The position numbers were made by a program, and so were the translations under genes. The notes beneath the pieces were generated by a model. The model made no database searches. It was given only the letters and a program-made list of their open reading frames with translations, and was not told the DNA's origin. Source: Lachnospiraceae bacterium (lineage in GTDB: Bacteria; Bacillota; Clostridia; Lachnospirales; Lachnospiraceae). From it: DNA of 64,000 nt. Where the stretch lies: the NCBI GenBank assembly GCA_910575555.1, contig CAJTFX010000014.1, forward strand, positions 62,001 to 126,000, given 5' to 3'. Shown one piece after another: positions 18,368 to 28,355 of the stretch (positions within the stretch are counted from its first letter, which is position 1; the number at the start of each line of letters is the position of its first letter).

Positions 18368-18418
18368 ACTGTAAAACCATCCTTTCTTCCATATTCGATA
18401 CTTGAAAACATGCTTTTG

Positions 18419-18433
18419 GTCAAATTATTTGAC
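18419..18433. promoter_or_regulatory. Candidate operator palindrome upstream of kduI
   Basis: GTCAAAT-A-ATTTGAC is a perfect 15-bp inverted repeat in the kduI leader. On the minus strand a TATAAT box sits about 20 bp further upstream, so the palindrome would fall just after the transcription start, a usual repressor position. The protein that binds it is unknown. Confidence 0.45.
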
Positions 18434-18641
18434 TCACGGTATAATAATTTTATTATAGCTTTTTTTTCGGGGAAAAAATATCTCTCTTTTGCTCTCTTTT
18501 TTAGATTTCCACAGATTTCTTTACCAAAAGGCTGTCTGCATTCATGCTTCAACGGCAAAAAATTTCTCCCTTCTGCAGGGAACCAATATTCCATGCAAAA
18601 AGGAGAAATCCTGTTGAAAAGCGCAGTCTCTTTGCCTTCTG

Positions 18642-19322
18642 TTATTTTCCCGGAATCATACGGGCAATTCTTCCGGCAAATTCATTAAAGTTCTGTGTCT
18701 GCAGAACAATTCTTCCCGGCCCGGTCAGCTTCGTCAGGAACAATCCCTCGCCGCCGAAGAAAATATTTTTAAGGCCCTTTACCGTTTCCACTTCATATTT
18801 TACAGTTTTTTCAAAGGCAACCACATTACCGGTATCCACTTTAATCACTTCTCCCGGCGCAAGCTGCTTCTCTACTTTATTTCCGTCAATTTCCAGAAAC
18901 ACCATTCCCTTGCCGGAAATATCCTGCAGGATAAATCCTTCTCCGCCGAAAAATCCGGCGGACATTTTCTTGGTAAGGGCAACGCTCAGATTCACTGTTT
19001 CCTCCGCGCACAGGAAGGCGCCTTTCTGGCAGATCATTCCTCCGCAGGCTCCCACATCCACAGGAAGAACTTCTCCGGCCACAGTGGACGCAAAAGCAAT
19101 CATGCTTCCGGGACGTTCTGCTTTATAGGTAGCCATAAACAGAGATTCTCCGGAAAACATTCTTCCGATGCTCTTCCCCAGACCTCCTCTCATATTAGAA
19201 TCCATGGACACGCCTTCTGACATCCACGCCATTCCTCCGGACTGGGTATACATGGTTTCCCCCGCTGCATCAAATACAACTTCCACTGCCGGCATAGTAT
19301 CACCGATTACCTGATATCTCAT
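18642..19322 (-). CDS. AIM24/TIGR00266-family protein
   Basis: A 226-aa beta-rich protein of the TIGR00266/AIM24 family: GGMAWMSEGVSMDSNMRGG near residue 30, then paired glycine-rich strands (FFGGEGFILQDISGKG, FFGGEGLFLTKLTGPG). The two FFGGEG segments show the internal repeat of this fold. No signal peptide or membrane helix. The function of bacterial members is not established. It stands alone, divergent from nothing obvious and facing the same way as the chemoreceptor gene upstream (72 bp). Confidence 0.85.
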   Translation of the reverse strand: MRYQVIGDTMPAVEVVFDAAGETMYTQSGGMAWMSEGVSMDSNMRGGLGKSIGRMFSGESLFMATYKAERPGSMIAFASTVAGEVLPVDVGACGGMICQKGAFLCAEETVNLSVALTKKMSAGFFGGEGFILQDISGKGMVFLEIDGNKVEKQLAPGEVIKVDTGNVVAFEKTVKYEVETVKGLKNIFFGGEGLFLTKLTGPGRIVLQTQNFNEFAGRIARMIPGK

Positions 19323-19393
19323 AACTTCTTCTCCTTTGATATAATTATAGTTTGTAAGTTTATGTCAATCCGTTTTACCGGATAGCCACCCTT

Positions 19394-20884
19394 TTATATG
19401 TATTGCTCCATTCCTTCCGTTGTGTGCCGAATCATGGAAATGGCTTCCCTGGTCTGCTCTGCAACTTCCATATTCTTTTCACTGAGTTGGTTCGCCTGCT
19501 CTGCACTGGCGGTTACTTGTTCCGTGGTAGCGGATAAGTGAGCGATATTTTCTACAATTCTGTTGTTAGATTCTGACAGATTGCCGATTCTGTAATCAAT
19601 CTCCTGAATATCGCTAATCAATTCTGATATATTCTGATCCAGTTTGCCGAAGCTGTCTGCCGCAGTGCGGATCATTTCATTCTGGTTGGCTGTGGCTCCC
19701 ACAGAGTTTTCCACAGAATGCACCACTTCACTGGCGTTCTCATTCAGTTCATTTACAATTTTTGTAATATCTTCAGTAGATGCTTTGGTCTGTTCTGACA
19801 ACTGGCGGATCTGATCTGCCACTACTGCAAATCCCCGGCCTGCTTCGCCTGCCCGGGCGCTTTCAATGGACGCATTCAGCGCCAGGAGATTGGTCTGGCT
19901 GGAAATATCCAGAATCATTCCCGCAATTTCCTCCACCGCCTTCGTCCGGTTCTGCAGTTTGCCCATGGAATCTGTTACCTGCTCATTGGTAGCGGCAATC
20001 TGGGCGGCATGCAGCTTCAGCTTCTCCATGATCTGCATATTTTCCTGAATGCTGATATTGGACGCTCTGGCAATATCCACCATCTGACTGGAACGGCTTC
20101 TGGTTTCCTCAATGGATTCCTGAATGCTCTGGGTCATAATGCTCTGCTCTGAGATATTTTCCGCCGTGGTATTGGCCGCCGCCGAAATCTCCTGCATGCT
20201 TCGCGCCACCGTCTGGGTGGAATCCACCAGTTCGCCCACCAGTCCCGTGCTTTTATCAGATTCTTCCTTCACTGTCTTGGAAATAGTAATGATATCCGTA
20301 AGCATCACCGTCTGCTTTCCATTCTGCTCTTCAATGGCCCCCTGGGCATGATCGCTGAATGTCTGGGAAATGCTTCCCACCCTGGCAAGGATTAAAAAGA
20401 TACTGTAGCAAATAACAGTCATGCAGATAGAATCCGGCTCCATAATCATAATATTCTTCGCCAGTCTGATTGCACCTTCCATGGCATAGAGAACTGCATA
20501 GGCAGCGGCAAGCCTGTTGCAGAATTTCTTATCATAATAAGGCACTGCCACGGCAAGCATTCCAATCAGAGTAACGTCAATGAATTTCGCATCTGTCTGG
20601 GCTGCCAGCATCAGGAATTCAAAACCAATTTCAATGGCAATTACCAGCCTCAGAAGAGAGCCCGCTTTATTCCGGCTATAGATCGCAAAATTCACTGCTG
20701 CTGCAAGTACAGCAACGATTGTATTTGCATATACTGTAACCGGATTAATGTTGTGTGCCATCAATTGCATCCACAGATAGGCCACCACAATCAGTAATGC
20801 GGCAAATACGGTGATCAGGTTAAACCGGTTCATTCTCCGGTATCGTTCTTCTTTCTTTCGGTACTTAAACTTTTCTTCTCCCAT
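19394..20884 (-). CDS. Methyl-accepting chemotaxis-type receptor
   Basis: A 496-aa receptor with six membrane helices in residues about 18-165 and no external ligand domain. It goes straight into a long coiled-coil signalling domain. The hairpin tip reads [36 protein letters not shown], the standard CheA/CheW contact region. No HAMP domain is evident. The signal is therefore likely sensed in or near the membrane. I prefer the ATG at 20882-20884, with GGAGG 8 nt upstream, over earlier in-frame starts. No chemotaxis or flagellar genes are nearby, so its partner pathway cannot be read from context. Confidence 0.87.
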   Translation of the reverse strand: MGEEKFKYRKKEERYRRMNRFNLITVFAALLIVVAYLWMQLMAHNINPVTVYANTIVAVLAAAVNFAIYSRNKAGSLLRLVIAIEIGFEFLMLAAQTDAKFIDVTLIGMLAVAVPYYDKKFCNRLAAAYAVLYAMEGAIRLAKNIMIMEPDSICMTVICYSIFLILARVGSISQTFSDHAQGAIEEQNGKQTVMLTDIITISKTVKEESDKSTGLVGELVDSTQTVARSMQEISAAANTTAENISEQSIMTQSIQESIEETRSRSSQMVDIARASNISIQENMQIMEKLKLHAAQIAATNEQVTDSMGKLQNRTKAVEEIAGMILDISSQTNLLALNASIESARAGEAGRGFAVVADQIRQLSEQTKASTEDITKIVNELNENASEVVHSVENSVGATANQNEMIRTAADSFGKLDQNISELISDIQEIDYRIGNLSESNNRIVENIAHLSATTEQVTASAEQANQLSEKNMEVAEQTREAISMIRHTTEGMEQYI

Positions 20885-21010
20885 CCACTCTTCCTCCATT
20901 ATTAATCCAATTTTACTTATTATAATACATAAACAGCATTTCAGCCACACAAATTTATACAATTATTTTAATTTCTGAAAAGCTTCCTCCATATTATATG
21001 CCGCCATGTA

Positions 21011-21039
21011 TTGACCCCTGTCGGGAAAAATGCTAATAT
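21011..21039 (+). promoter_or_regulatory. Sigma-A promoter of but
   Basis: TTGACC at 21011-21016, a 17-bp spacer and TAATAT at 21034-21039. The perfect palindrome AACGTACGTT (21041-21050) lies over the expected start of transcription and could be an operator. Confidence 0.7.
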
Positions 21040-21090
21040 GAACGTACGTTACATATTTAACAATCTATTTATCTCAGGGAGGTTTGAACC

Positions 21091-22431
21091 ATGGATTACA
21101 CACAGGAATATGCGCAGAAGCTTGTAACTGCCGAAGAAGCTGTAAAAATTGTTGAATCCGGCGATTGGATAGATTACGGATGGTGCAACGCCACGCCGGA
21201 TCTTCTGGATCGGGCGCTGGCAGAACGCACAGAGGAACTGCATGACATCAATCTTCGGGGCGGCATTCTCTTAAAGCCCCTGGCAATCTTTGAACGTGAA
21301 GACGCCGGAGAACATTTTACCTGGAATTCCTGGCACATGTCCGGAATTGAACGGAAGCTGATCAACCGGGGATGCGCTTACTATGCGCCTATCCGTTATT
21401 CAGAACTGCCCCGTTATTACAGGGATTTATCTGTGAAAAACAACGTTGCCATGTTCCAGGTTGCGCCAATGGACAAGCATGGATTCTTTAACTTCGGGCC
21501 GAATGCTTCCCATATGGCTGCAGTCTGCGAAACATCTGCAAAGATTATCGTAGAAGTTAATGAGAATATGCCCCGCTGTCTGGGCGGATTTGAAAACGGC
21601 GTGCACATTTCCGATGTGGATTTCATTGTGGAAGGGGAGAATCCGCCCATCGGAGAACTGGGAGCCGGCGGTCCTGCCACTGACGTAGATAAAGCAGTAG
21701 CCAAACTGATTGTGGAAGAAATTCCAAACGGCGCATGCCTGCAGCTGGGCATTGGCGGCATGCCCAATGCAGTAGGTTCCCTGATTGCGGAATCTGATTT
21801 AAAAGATCTGGGCGTTCATACAGAAATGTATGTGGATGCCTTTGTTGATATTGCAAAAGCAGGAAAAATCAACGGCTCCAGGAAAAATATTGACCGGTTC
21901 CGCCAGGCTTATGCATTCGGCGCAGGAACCAAGAAAATGTACGACTATCTGGACGACAATCCAGAACTGTTAAGCGCGCCTGTAAGCTATACCAACGATA
22001 TCCGTTCCATTTCCGCACTGGATAATTTCATGTCCATCAACAATGCGGTGGACATTGACCTGTTCGGCCAGGTAAGCTCTGAATCCTCAGGAATCAAGCA
22101 TATCAGCGGCGCCGGCGGACAGCTTGACTTTGTACTGGGCGCATACCTTTCCAACGGCGGCAAGAGCTTCATCTGCTGTTCTTCCACCTTCAAAACCAAA
22201 GACGGCCAGTTAAAATCCAGAATTCTGCCCACCCTGCATCCAGGCTCCATTGTCACTGACACCCGCGCCAACATTCACTTCCTTGTGACAGAATACGGCA
22301 AGGTGAACCTGAAGGGATTATCTGCATGGCAGAAATGCGAGGCCATTATCTCCGTGGCCCATCCGGATTTCCGGGATGAACTGATTGAAGAAGCAGAGAA
22401 AATGCACATCTGGAGAAGAAGCAATAAATAG
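21091..22431 (+). CDS. but: Butyryl-CoA:acetate CoA-transferase
   Basis: A 446-aa class I CoA-transferase. From memory it is very close throughout to the butyryl-CoA:acetate CoA-transferase of Roseburia and relatives: GDWIDYGW near the start, [35 protein letters not shown] and the C-terminal MHIWRRSNK. The catalytic Glu is the one in [11 protein letters not shown] (about residue 243). It makes butyrate from butyryl-CoA while activating acetate, the last step of butyrate fermentation. It is monocistronic with its own promoter and ends in a large hairpin element. The residues separating it from 4-hydroxybutyrate CoA-transferases favour the butyryl assignment, though only assay would prove it. 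Confidence 0.9.
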   Translation: MDYTQEYAQKLVTAEEAVKIVESGDWIDYGWCNATPDLLDRALAERTEELHDINLRGGILLKPLAIFEREDAGEHFTWNSWHMSGIERKLINRGCAYYAPIRYSELPRYYRDLSVKNNVAMFQVAPMDKHGFFNFGPNASHMAAVCETSAKIIVEVNENMPRCLGGFENGVHISDVDFIVEGENPPIGELGAGGPATDVDKAVAKLIVEEIPNGACLQLGIGGMPNAVGSLIAESDLKDLGVHTEMYVDAFVDIAKAGKINGSRKNIDRFRQAYAFGAGTKKMYDYLDDNPELLSAPVSYTNDIRSISALDNFMSINNAVDIDLFGQVSSESSGIKHISGAGGQLDFVLGAYLSNGGKSFICCSSTFKTKDGQLKSRILPTLHPGSIVTDTRANIHFLVTEYGKVNLKGLSAWQKCEAIISVAHPDFRDELIEEAEKMHIWRRSNK

Positions 22432-22478
22432 CACTCTGTTCTGCGCTGAAGTCAGACACAGAATTTCTCTTTGCTGAA

Positions 22479-22583
22479 AAAGGGGCTGTCGGGAAACAGC
22501 AATTTTTCACAATATATAGCTGCGGCTTCTAAGAACTTGCAACTATATATTGTGTATAAATTCCGTTTTCCGACAGCCCCTTT
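22479..22583. repeat. Nested palindromic intergenic element (copy A)
   Basis: A long two-storey hairpin between convergent but and galM. The outer arms 22479-22497 and 22565-22583 carry the core GGGGCTGTCGG/CCGACAGCCCC. The inner arms CACAATATATAG (22508-22519) and CTATATATTGTG (22543-22554) pair perfectly. A-rich and T-rich flanks would make it a bidirectional terminator. Its inner half is related to the element at 55784-55882. Confidence 0.75.
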
Positions 22584-22599
22584 CAATTGCCCTTTCCTT

Positions 22600-23643
22600 C
22601 TATTCCGTATAAAAACGGTAAATGGTTTTCGTGGTGAAAATTTCTCCTGCCGGCACAAGGGAAGAGGGGAAATTCTTCTGATTTACCGCATCGGGATAAA
22701 ACTGGGCTTCCAGACAGAACCCGCATCTGTCACAGTAAGCCGCCCCGCCTTTTCCGGTCTGATCGCCGATAAAGTTTCCTGCATAAAACTGTACGCCGCA
22801 GCACTCGGTAGAAGCCTCCATGGCAATGCCGGTTTCTTTGCAGCAGGCCCTCGCCATTACTTTCATCTCTCCCGGCGCTTCGCTGAGCACGTAATTATGA
22901 TCAAAACCGCCGGCAAATGCAATCTGTTCAAACTCCGCTCCAATGTCCCGCCCGATGACTTTCCTGGTTCTGAAATCCATGGGCGTTCCCGCCACCGGCG
23001 CAACCTCCCCGGTGGGAATGGCTCCCCGGTCTCTGACCGGAGTGTAGGCTTCGGCCAAAATCTGCAGCTCCTGATTCTCCACAGAACCGCTGTCATGGCC
23101 CCCCAGGTTAAAATAAGAATGATTGGTAAAATTCATAATCGTTGTTTTATCCGCTTTTCCCTGATAGGAAATCTCCACCCCATGTTCCTCTGTCAGCGTA
23201 TAGGTAACCTCCACTTCCAGATTTCCCGGAAATCCCTGCTCTTCTTCTGTGCTCAGATGATAAAAGGTAATACTGTTATCTGTATGTGCCTTTACTTTCC
23301 ACAGCACTCCTTCAAAGCCGTTGGGGCCGCTGTGCAGGTTATGGCCGCTTTGGTTGGCTGCGAGCTGATACTCCCTGCCCTCTATCACAACCTTGGCGCT
23401 GTCAATACGGTTTCCGTTTCTTCCCACCGTCGCGCCGAAATAACAGGTATGGCTCTCATATTCCGCCGCCGTATCGTATCCAAGCACCACATCCCGCATC
23501 GCGCCTTCCCGGTCCGGCACCAGCAGAGACACCAGTGTTGCGCCGTGATCGGACACCTTCATCACTCCATGGTTTGAATTCTCAAATATGTACAGTGACG
23601 TTTCTTCGCCGTTACGATTTTTTCCAAAAGATACTGTCTGCAT
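22600..23643 (-). CDS. galM: Aldose 1-epimerase
   Basis: A 347-aa galactose mutarotase. GATVGRNGNRI near residue 70, the catalytic His of TNHSYFNLGGH and the catalytic Glu of CLEAQFYPDAVN are all present. It interconverts alpha and beta anomers of aldoses in the cytoplasm. GGAGG precedes the ATG. It is alone on this strand, ending opposite but with the shared hairpin between them. Confidence 0.92.
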   Translation of the reverse strand: MQTVSFGKNRNGEETSLYIFENSNHGVMKVSDHGATLVSLLVPDREGAMRDVVLGYDTAAEYESHTCYFGATVGRNGNRIDSAKVVIEGREYQLAANQSGHNLHSGPNGFEGVLWKVKAHTDNSITFYHLSTEEEQGFPGNLEVEVTYTLTEEHGVEISYQGKADKTTIMNFTNHSYFNLGGHDSGSVENQELQILAEAYTPVRDRGAIPTGEVAPVAGTPMDFRTRKVIGRDIGAEFEQIAFAGGFDHNYVLSEAPGEMKVMARACCKETGIAMEASTECCGVQFYAGNFIGDQTGKGGAAYCDRCGFCLEAQFYPDAVNQKNFPSSLVPAGEIFTTKTIYRFYTE

Positions 23644-23698
23644 AGTAATTCCTCCTCCATTTTAAACAGGCAGTGATTTTCCGCCCATGATACACCGT

Positions 23699-24526
23699 TT
23701 ATTTCATAGAATCCGCAATCAGTTTATCTGATTTCAAAATATGGTTAGACAGCCATCCAAACAGAAATTCCACCAGTTCTTCCAGATATTCCTGCTGATT
23801 CTGATCCACCTGATCCAAATCGATTTCTTCTAATTTGGAAATAAACGCCTGATGGGCCATTTTCTGCGCCTTTATCCCCGGATACTGAATGCTTTCCATA
23901 AACTCTTCTTCATCCTGAAAATGTTCACTGGTATAATTCTTCAGCTTTTCCAGAAGCCCCACAATCTCATCGTATTTATCATGGAGAAGCTCCGCCTTCA
24001 CCAGTTTGTCTGCATCCCCGATAATTTCAAACAATGTCTCATGCTCTCCGTCAATCAGCGGAATTCCCGTCATATATTTTTCTGTAAATACACAGGGGTC
24101 CTCATTTTCTCTCCACTCTTCTAAAGAAGGCATTTTTCCAATCAGGATATCACTGCTTAAAATATGATGATACAGCCAGCGCACCAGATACTCCAGCAAC
24201 TCCTCAAGCATGTCATGCTGCCGCTCCAGTTCATCAATATTGGAGAAATCCAGTATATTGATTTTTTCCCGAAATGCAGTATGCTGTTTCTTCTGCCGCT
24301 CCAGTTCCGGATCATTGATGGCCGCCATATGCGCTTCCTCATTAAAAAAATGCGTATCCGCATAGCTTTTTAATTCTTCCATCACTTCCCGCACCTGATG
24401 ATATTTATCCTGAAGCAAATCATTGTGCAATAAGTCCATAGTCTGATTGATCAGCTCAAACAGCTTTTCATGTTCTCTATCAACCTGTTCGATTCCTGTC
24501 AGACAATCCTCTGTAAATTTGTACAT
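23699..24526 (-). CDS. Tandem-domain bacteriohemerythrin
   Basis: A 275-aa protein made of two hemerythrin domains (about residues 10-130 and 148-272). Each carries DxEHExLFE, HFxxEE/HFQDEEE, a QH or AH helix and WLxxHILxSD, giving most of the di-iron ligands. In both domains the first His of the usual HxxxH pair is Gln (RQKKQH and AQKMAH), so each site has one ligand changed. Bacterial hemerythrins bind oxygen or sense it; in an anaerobe this suggests oxygen scavenging or sensing. It is monocistronic and cytoplasmic. Confidence 0.88.
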   Translation of the reverse strand: MYKFTEDCLTGIEQVDREHEKLFELINQTMDLLHNDLLQDKYHQVREVMEELKSYADTHFFNEEAHMAAINDPELERQKKQHTAFREKINILDFSNIDELERQHDMLEELLEYLVRWLYHHILSSDILIGKMPSLEEWRENEDPCVFTEKYMTGIPLIDGEHETLFEIIGDADKLVKAELLHDKYDEIVGLLEKLKNYTSEHFQDEEEFMESIQYPGIKAQKMAHQAFISKLEEIDLDQVDQNQQEYLEELVEFLFGWLSNHILKSDKLIADSMK

Positions 24527-24673
24527 GTTCTGTCTCCTTCCTAATATCCGCCGGGCATATCCTTAATATATGCCTGCTGAATATGTTCTATTATACCATA
24601 CCTTTCCAAAAAAGAAACAAAATCTGCTTTAATTTCAGTTCTGCGCCTTCCGGCGCCGCCGGGCAATATTTAC

Positions 24674-24702
24674 TTGACTGACTGAGAGCAAAAGCATATA
24701 AT
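24674..24702 (+). promoter_or_regulatory. Consensus promoter of 77-aa gene
   Basis: TTGACT at 24674-24679, exactly 17 bp, then a perfect TATAAT at 24697-24702, about 80 bp before the start codon. This predicts strong expression of the small gene and a 5' leader of about 75 nt. Confidence 0.75.
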
Positions 24703-24783
24703 GTGCCATAAGAAACCATTACAGAAGCGCCTAACGGCAAACGAATCAGAACAAAATTTTATTTCCAGAAAGGACAAAATATT

Positions 24784-25017
24784 ATGGCAGGAATCAATCC
24801 TACACAGCTTTTTCAATTAATGGGAGCCTGGCAGAAGTTCACTGCAAACCATCCCAAGTTCCCCAAATTTCTCAAGGCAGTGGCCGCAGAAGGCATTCAG
24901 GAACATACAATTATTGAAGTCAGCGTCACCACGCCGGAGGGCAAAACTTACTGTTCCAATTTAAAAATCACCCAGGATGATCTGGATTTACTGGAACAGT
25001 TCAAGCATATTTCATAA
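24784..25017 (+). CDS. Conserved-looking 77-aa protein of unknown function
   Basis: A 77-aa acidic-to-neutral protein, helical at the start (QLFQLMGAWQKFTANHP) with beta-like segments after residue 40 (TIIEVSVTTPEGKTY) and a closing helix. An AAAGGA site precedes the ATG, and a near-consensus promoter lies upstream. I do not recognise the family. There is no signal peptide, metal-binding cysteine pair or nucleic-acid motif. It stands alone between hemerythrin and secA, ended by a large hairpin element. Confidence 0.75.
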   Translation: MAGINPTQLFQLMGAWQKFTANHPKFPKFLKAVAAEGIQEHTIIEVSVTTPEGKTYCSNLKITQDDLDLLEQFKHIS

Positions 25018-25021
25018 TTTA

Positions 25022-25118
25022 AAAACAGGCTGTCCCGGAAAGGAACTATCGAGGATATGGACGTTTATTCTTCTGAAAACGCCATATCCTGTTTTTATTC
25101 CTTCCCGGGACATCCTGT
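25022..25118. repeat. Nested palindromic intergenic element (copy B)
   Basis: Between convergent genes (77-aa gene and secA). The outer arms, starting ACAGGCTGTCCCGG and ending CCCGGGACATCCTGT, pair at 19 of 21 positions. The inner arms AGGATATGG/CCATATCCT pair perfectly. It shares the GGCTGTC...CGG outer core with the element at 22479 but has different inner sequence. It probably acts as a bidirectional terminator. Confidence 0.65.
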
Positions 25119-25126
25119 GTTATCTT

Positions 25127-27691
25127 CTATTTTCTGCCGCAGCACTGTTTGTATTTCTTGCCGCTTCCGCAGGGGCAGGGATCATTGGGATATACCTTGG
25201 CATTCTCCCGCTTCTTTGGCCCTTTCTGCAAAGTGTCATCCCGGTTGGTTCCGGTTACCTTCGCCACCTGCTCACGTTCTACCTTCTGTTCAATTCTCAC
25301 ATGGAACAAAAGGCGCACGGTATCTTCCTGAATATTGGCAATCATGCCGTCAAACATGTCATAGCCGCTCATTTTATATTCTACCAGAGGATCACGCTGA
25401 CCGTATGCCTGCAGGCCGATGCCCTGGCGAAGCTGATCCATATCGTCAATATGGTCCATCCACTTCCGGTCAATGACTTTTAACAGCACCATGCGCTCTA
25501 ACTCACGCACTGCCTCCGGCTCCGGAAACTCCGCTTCTTTCATCTCATAAGCTTTCACAGCCTGTTCTTTCAAACGGTGCTTTAACTCATTGGCCTGAAT
25601 TCCCCTCACATCTTCCGGCATCACCGGCTTTAAGGGAATAATCGGAATCAAAAGCTGATTCAATTCATTCAGATCCCATTCTCCGCTGTCCTGGTCTGCA
25701 GAAATACAGGTATCCACTGTATTCTCCACCCGATCCGTAATCATTTTATAGATGACATCCCGCATGCTCTCTCCGTCTAACACACGGCGGCGCTCCGCAT
25801 AAATAATCTCCCTCTGCTCGTTCATAACCTGGTCATACTCCAGCAGATTCTTACGGATTCCGAAGTTATTGCTCTCAATCTTCATCTGAGCTTTCTCAAT
25901 GGCGCTGGTAAGCATCTTGTGCTGAATCTGTTCATTCTCCGGCACGCCCAGAGCATTGAACATGCCCATCAGCTTCTCAGAACCAAACAGACGCATCAGA
26001 TCGTCCTCCAGGGAGATGAAAAACTGGGATTCTCCCGGATCTCCCTGCCGTCCGGAACGTCCCCGGAGCTGATTGTCAATACGCCTGGATTCATGACGTT
26101 CCGTACCGATAATCTTCAGTCCCCCGGCAGCCTTAGCGTCCTCATCCAGCTTAATGTCCGTACCGCGGCCTGCCATATTGGTGGCAATGGTAACAGCCCC
26201 GTGCTGTCCTGCCTCCGCCACAATCTCAGCTTCCAGTTCATGGAACTTAGCGTTCAGAACCTTATGGGGAATGCCCCTCTTTTTCAGCATTCCGCTGATT
26301 AATTCTGAAGTTTCAATGGTAATGGTTCCCACCAGAACCGGCTGCCCTTTTGCATGGGCTATTTCAATTTCTTCCACTACTGCATGGAATTTCTCTTTCT
26401 TCGTCTTATATACGGCATCCTGCAAATCCTTCCGGATTACCGGCATATTGGTGGGAATCTCAATTACGTCCATCCCGTAAATATCACGGAATTCTTTTTC
26501 CTCCGTCAATGCCGTACCGGTCATGCCCGCCTTCTTATTATATTTATTAAAGAAATTCTGGAATGTAATATTGGCAAGGGTTCTGCTCTCCCGCTTTACC
26601 TTTACATGCTCTTTCGCTTCAATGGCCTGATGCAGACCGTCAGAATAACGTCTGCCGGGCATAATACGTCCGGTAAATTCATCTACAATCAGCACCTTCT
26701 CATCCTGAACCACGTAATCCTGATCCCGGAACATCAGATTGTGAGCCCTCAGCGCAAGGATTACATTGTGCTGAATCTCCAGATTCTCCGCATCGGCAAG
26801 ATTCTCAATCCGGAAAAACCGCTCTACCTTCTTCACGCCTTCCGCCGTAAGATTTACCACTTTGTCTTTTTCATTGACAATGAAATCTCCCGTTTCTTCC
26901 TGCTCCACCCCCATCAGGGCGTCCATCTTGGAGAATTCCGGCATGTCCTCTCCCCGGACTAACTGCCTTGCCAGAATATCGCAGGCTTCATACAAACTGG
27001 TGGATTTCCCGCTCTGACCGGAAATAATCAGCGGGGTGCGGGCTTCATCAATCAATACGGAGTCCACCTCGTCGATGATGGCATAATGTAACTCACGCTG
27101 TACCAGCTGTTCCTTGTAGATCACCATATTGTCACGAAGGTAGTCAAATCCCAGCTCATTGTTGGTAACATACGTAATATCGCAATTGTAAGCTTCCCGC
27201 CGTTCATCGTTATCCATGGAATTCAGCACCACGCCTACGGTCAGGCCCAGAAACTCATGTACTTTTCCCATCCACTCCGCATCGCGGTGGGCCAGATAAT
27301 CATTGACTGTAACTACGTGGACGCCTTTCCCTTCCAGCGCATTCAGATAAGCCGGCAGGGTGGATACCAGTGTTTTTCCTTCACCGGTTTTCATCTCCGC
27401 AATACGGCCCTGATGGAGAATCACACCGCCGATCAGCTGCACGCGGTAGTGCTCCATTCCAAGGGTTCGCCTTGCCGCTTCCCGTACGACTGCATAAGCT
27501 TCCGGAAGAATTCCGTCCAGAGTCTCCCCTTCTTCCAGTCTCTTTTTGAACTCCTTCGTCTTACCTTTCAATTCCTCATCGGGCATCTCCATCATTGCCG
27601 GGCGGTAGGATTCAATCTTATCTATCATAGAATTAATCCTCTTCAGTTCCCGTTCGCTGTGAGTCCCGAATACTTTATTCATAATACCCAT
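25127..27691 (-). CDS. secA: Protein translocase ATPase SecA
   Basis: An 854-aa SecA. The Walker A motif is in [10 protein letters not shown] and the DEAD-type Walker B in [15 protein letters not shown]. The helicase-like [11 protein letters not shown], the [11 protein letters not shown] motif and the C-terminal zinc-binding [13 protein letters not shown] are all present. It drives Sec-dependent export at the inner face of the membrane. AGGAG lies 8 nt before the first ATG. It is monocistronic, facing away from the TSCPD gene. Confidence 0.98.
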   Translation of the reverse strand: MGIMNKVFGTHSERELKRINSMIDKIESYRPAMMEMPDEELKGKTKEFKKRLEEGETLDGILPEAYAVVREAARRTLGMEHYRVQLIGGVILHQGRIAEMKTGEGKTLVSTLPAYLNALEGKGVHVVTVNDYLAHRDAEWMGKVHEFLGLTVGVVLNSMDNDERREAYNCDITYVTNNELGFDYLRDNMVIYKEQLVQRELHYAIIDEVDSVLIDEARTPLIISGQSGKSTSLYEACDILARQLVRGEDMPEFSKMDALMGVEQEETGDFIVNEKDKVVNLTAEGVKKVERFFRIENLADAENLEIQHNVILALRAHNLMFRDQDYVVQDEKVLIVDEFTGRIMPGRRYSDGLHQAIEAKEHVKVKRESRTLANITFQNFFNKYNKKAGMTGTALTEEKEFRDIYGMDVIEIPTNMPVIRKDLQDAVYKTKKEKFHAVVEEIEIAHAKGQPVLVGTITIETSELISGMLKKRGIPHKVLNAKFHELEAEIVAEAGQHGAVTIATNMAGRGTDIKLDEDAKAAGGLKIIGTERHESRRIDNQLRGRSGRQGDPGESQFFISLEDDLMRLFGSEKLMGMFNALGVPENEQIQHKMLTSAIEKAQMKIESNNFGIRKNLLEYDQVMNEQREIIYAERRRVLDGESMRDVIYKMITDRVENTVDTCISADQDSGEWDLNELNQLLIPIIPLKPVMPEDVRGIQANELKHRLKEQAVKAYEMKEAEFPEPEAVRELERMVLLKVIDRKWMDHIDDMDQLRQGIGLQAYGQRDPLVEYKMSGYDMFDGMIANIQEDTVRLLFHVRIEQKVEREQVAKVTGTNRDDTLQKGPKKRENAKVYPNDPCPCGSGKKYKQCCGRK

Positions 27692-27934
27692 ATACTATGC
27701 TCCTGTTTTCATTTCAGCAGAAAAACCGCCGTCGATTCTATTCTGTTTATAGCGGACAACTTCTTATATTGTACCACTGAATGATTTGATTCACAATACT
27801 TAATCCCATGAACGATTTATGAATTTTTTATGAAATCCACTTTTCCTGGGGCTGCTTTTATGCTATACTTTCTGTATTCTTTATGGATACTCCAAATAAA
27901 TTTCTACAATTCTTACTGCAAAAGGAGAGAAAAA

Positions 27935-28192
27935 ATGAGCTATGTTTATAAAACCAGAGGAACCTGCTCCACAATGATTGAGGTTGAATTAGAAGGCAAT
28001 GTTGTCAAGGATGTGAAATTCACCGGCGGATGCAACGGCAACCTGAAAGCCATCCCCAAGCTGGTGGAAGGTCTTACGGTAGACCAGGTGGAGGAAAAAA
28101 TCGGCGGCATTTCCTGCAACGGCCGGCCAACCTCCTGCGGAGATCAGCTTGCCAAAGCCTGCCGCGCAGCTTATGAAGCATCTCTGGGCTAA
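27935..28192 (+). CDS. TSCPD-domain protein (TIGR03905 family)
   Basis: An 85-aa protein with the four conserved cysteines of the TSCPD domain: RGTCSTM, FTGGCNGN, ISCNGRPTSCGDQLA. The domain also forms the C-terminal zinc-ribbon of some ribonucleotide reductases. The free-standing family's role is not established, though metal or Fe-S binding is likely. I start it at 27935 after AAAGGAGAG; an upstream in-frame ATG would add an unrelated hydrophobic stretch. It ends with its own terminator. Confidence 0.88.
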   Translation: MSYVYKTRGTCSTMIEVELEGNVVKDVKFTGGCNGNLKAIPKLVEGLTVDQVEEKIGGISCNGRPTSCGDQLAKACRAAYEASLG

Positions 28193-28198
28193 AGTACA

Positions 28199-28234
28199 GA
28201 ACAGGGGCTGACTGATATCCCCTGTTCTTTTTTT
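28199..28234 (+). terminator. Intrinsic terminator after TSCPD gene
   Basis: Stem GAACAGGGG/CCCCTGTTC (9 bp, 11-nt loop) followed by seven T at 28228-28234. It isolates the TSCPD transcript from the RNA unit downstream. Confidence 0.9.
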
Positions 28235-28320
28235 GCAGTTTAAATTTTCAGAATATTTTGCAGCTTATTTATACATTTCCAATTATAAGCATGTTTAATA
28301 TAAATTTTTGAAAATAATTG

Positions 28321-28349
28321 TTGACATTTCAAGTTTTATTAGATATAAT
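28321..28349 (+). promoter_or_regulatory. Perfect consensus promoter of ncRNA unit
   Basis: TTGACA at 28321-28326, exactly 17 bp, TATAAT at 28344-28349. Both hexamers are full consensus. No coding gene follows for 735 bp on this strand, so it drives a noncoding transcript. Confidence 0.85.
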
Positions 28350-28355
28350 AAACTC

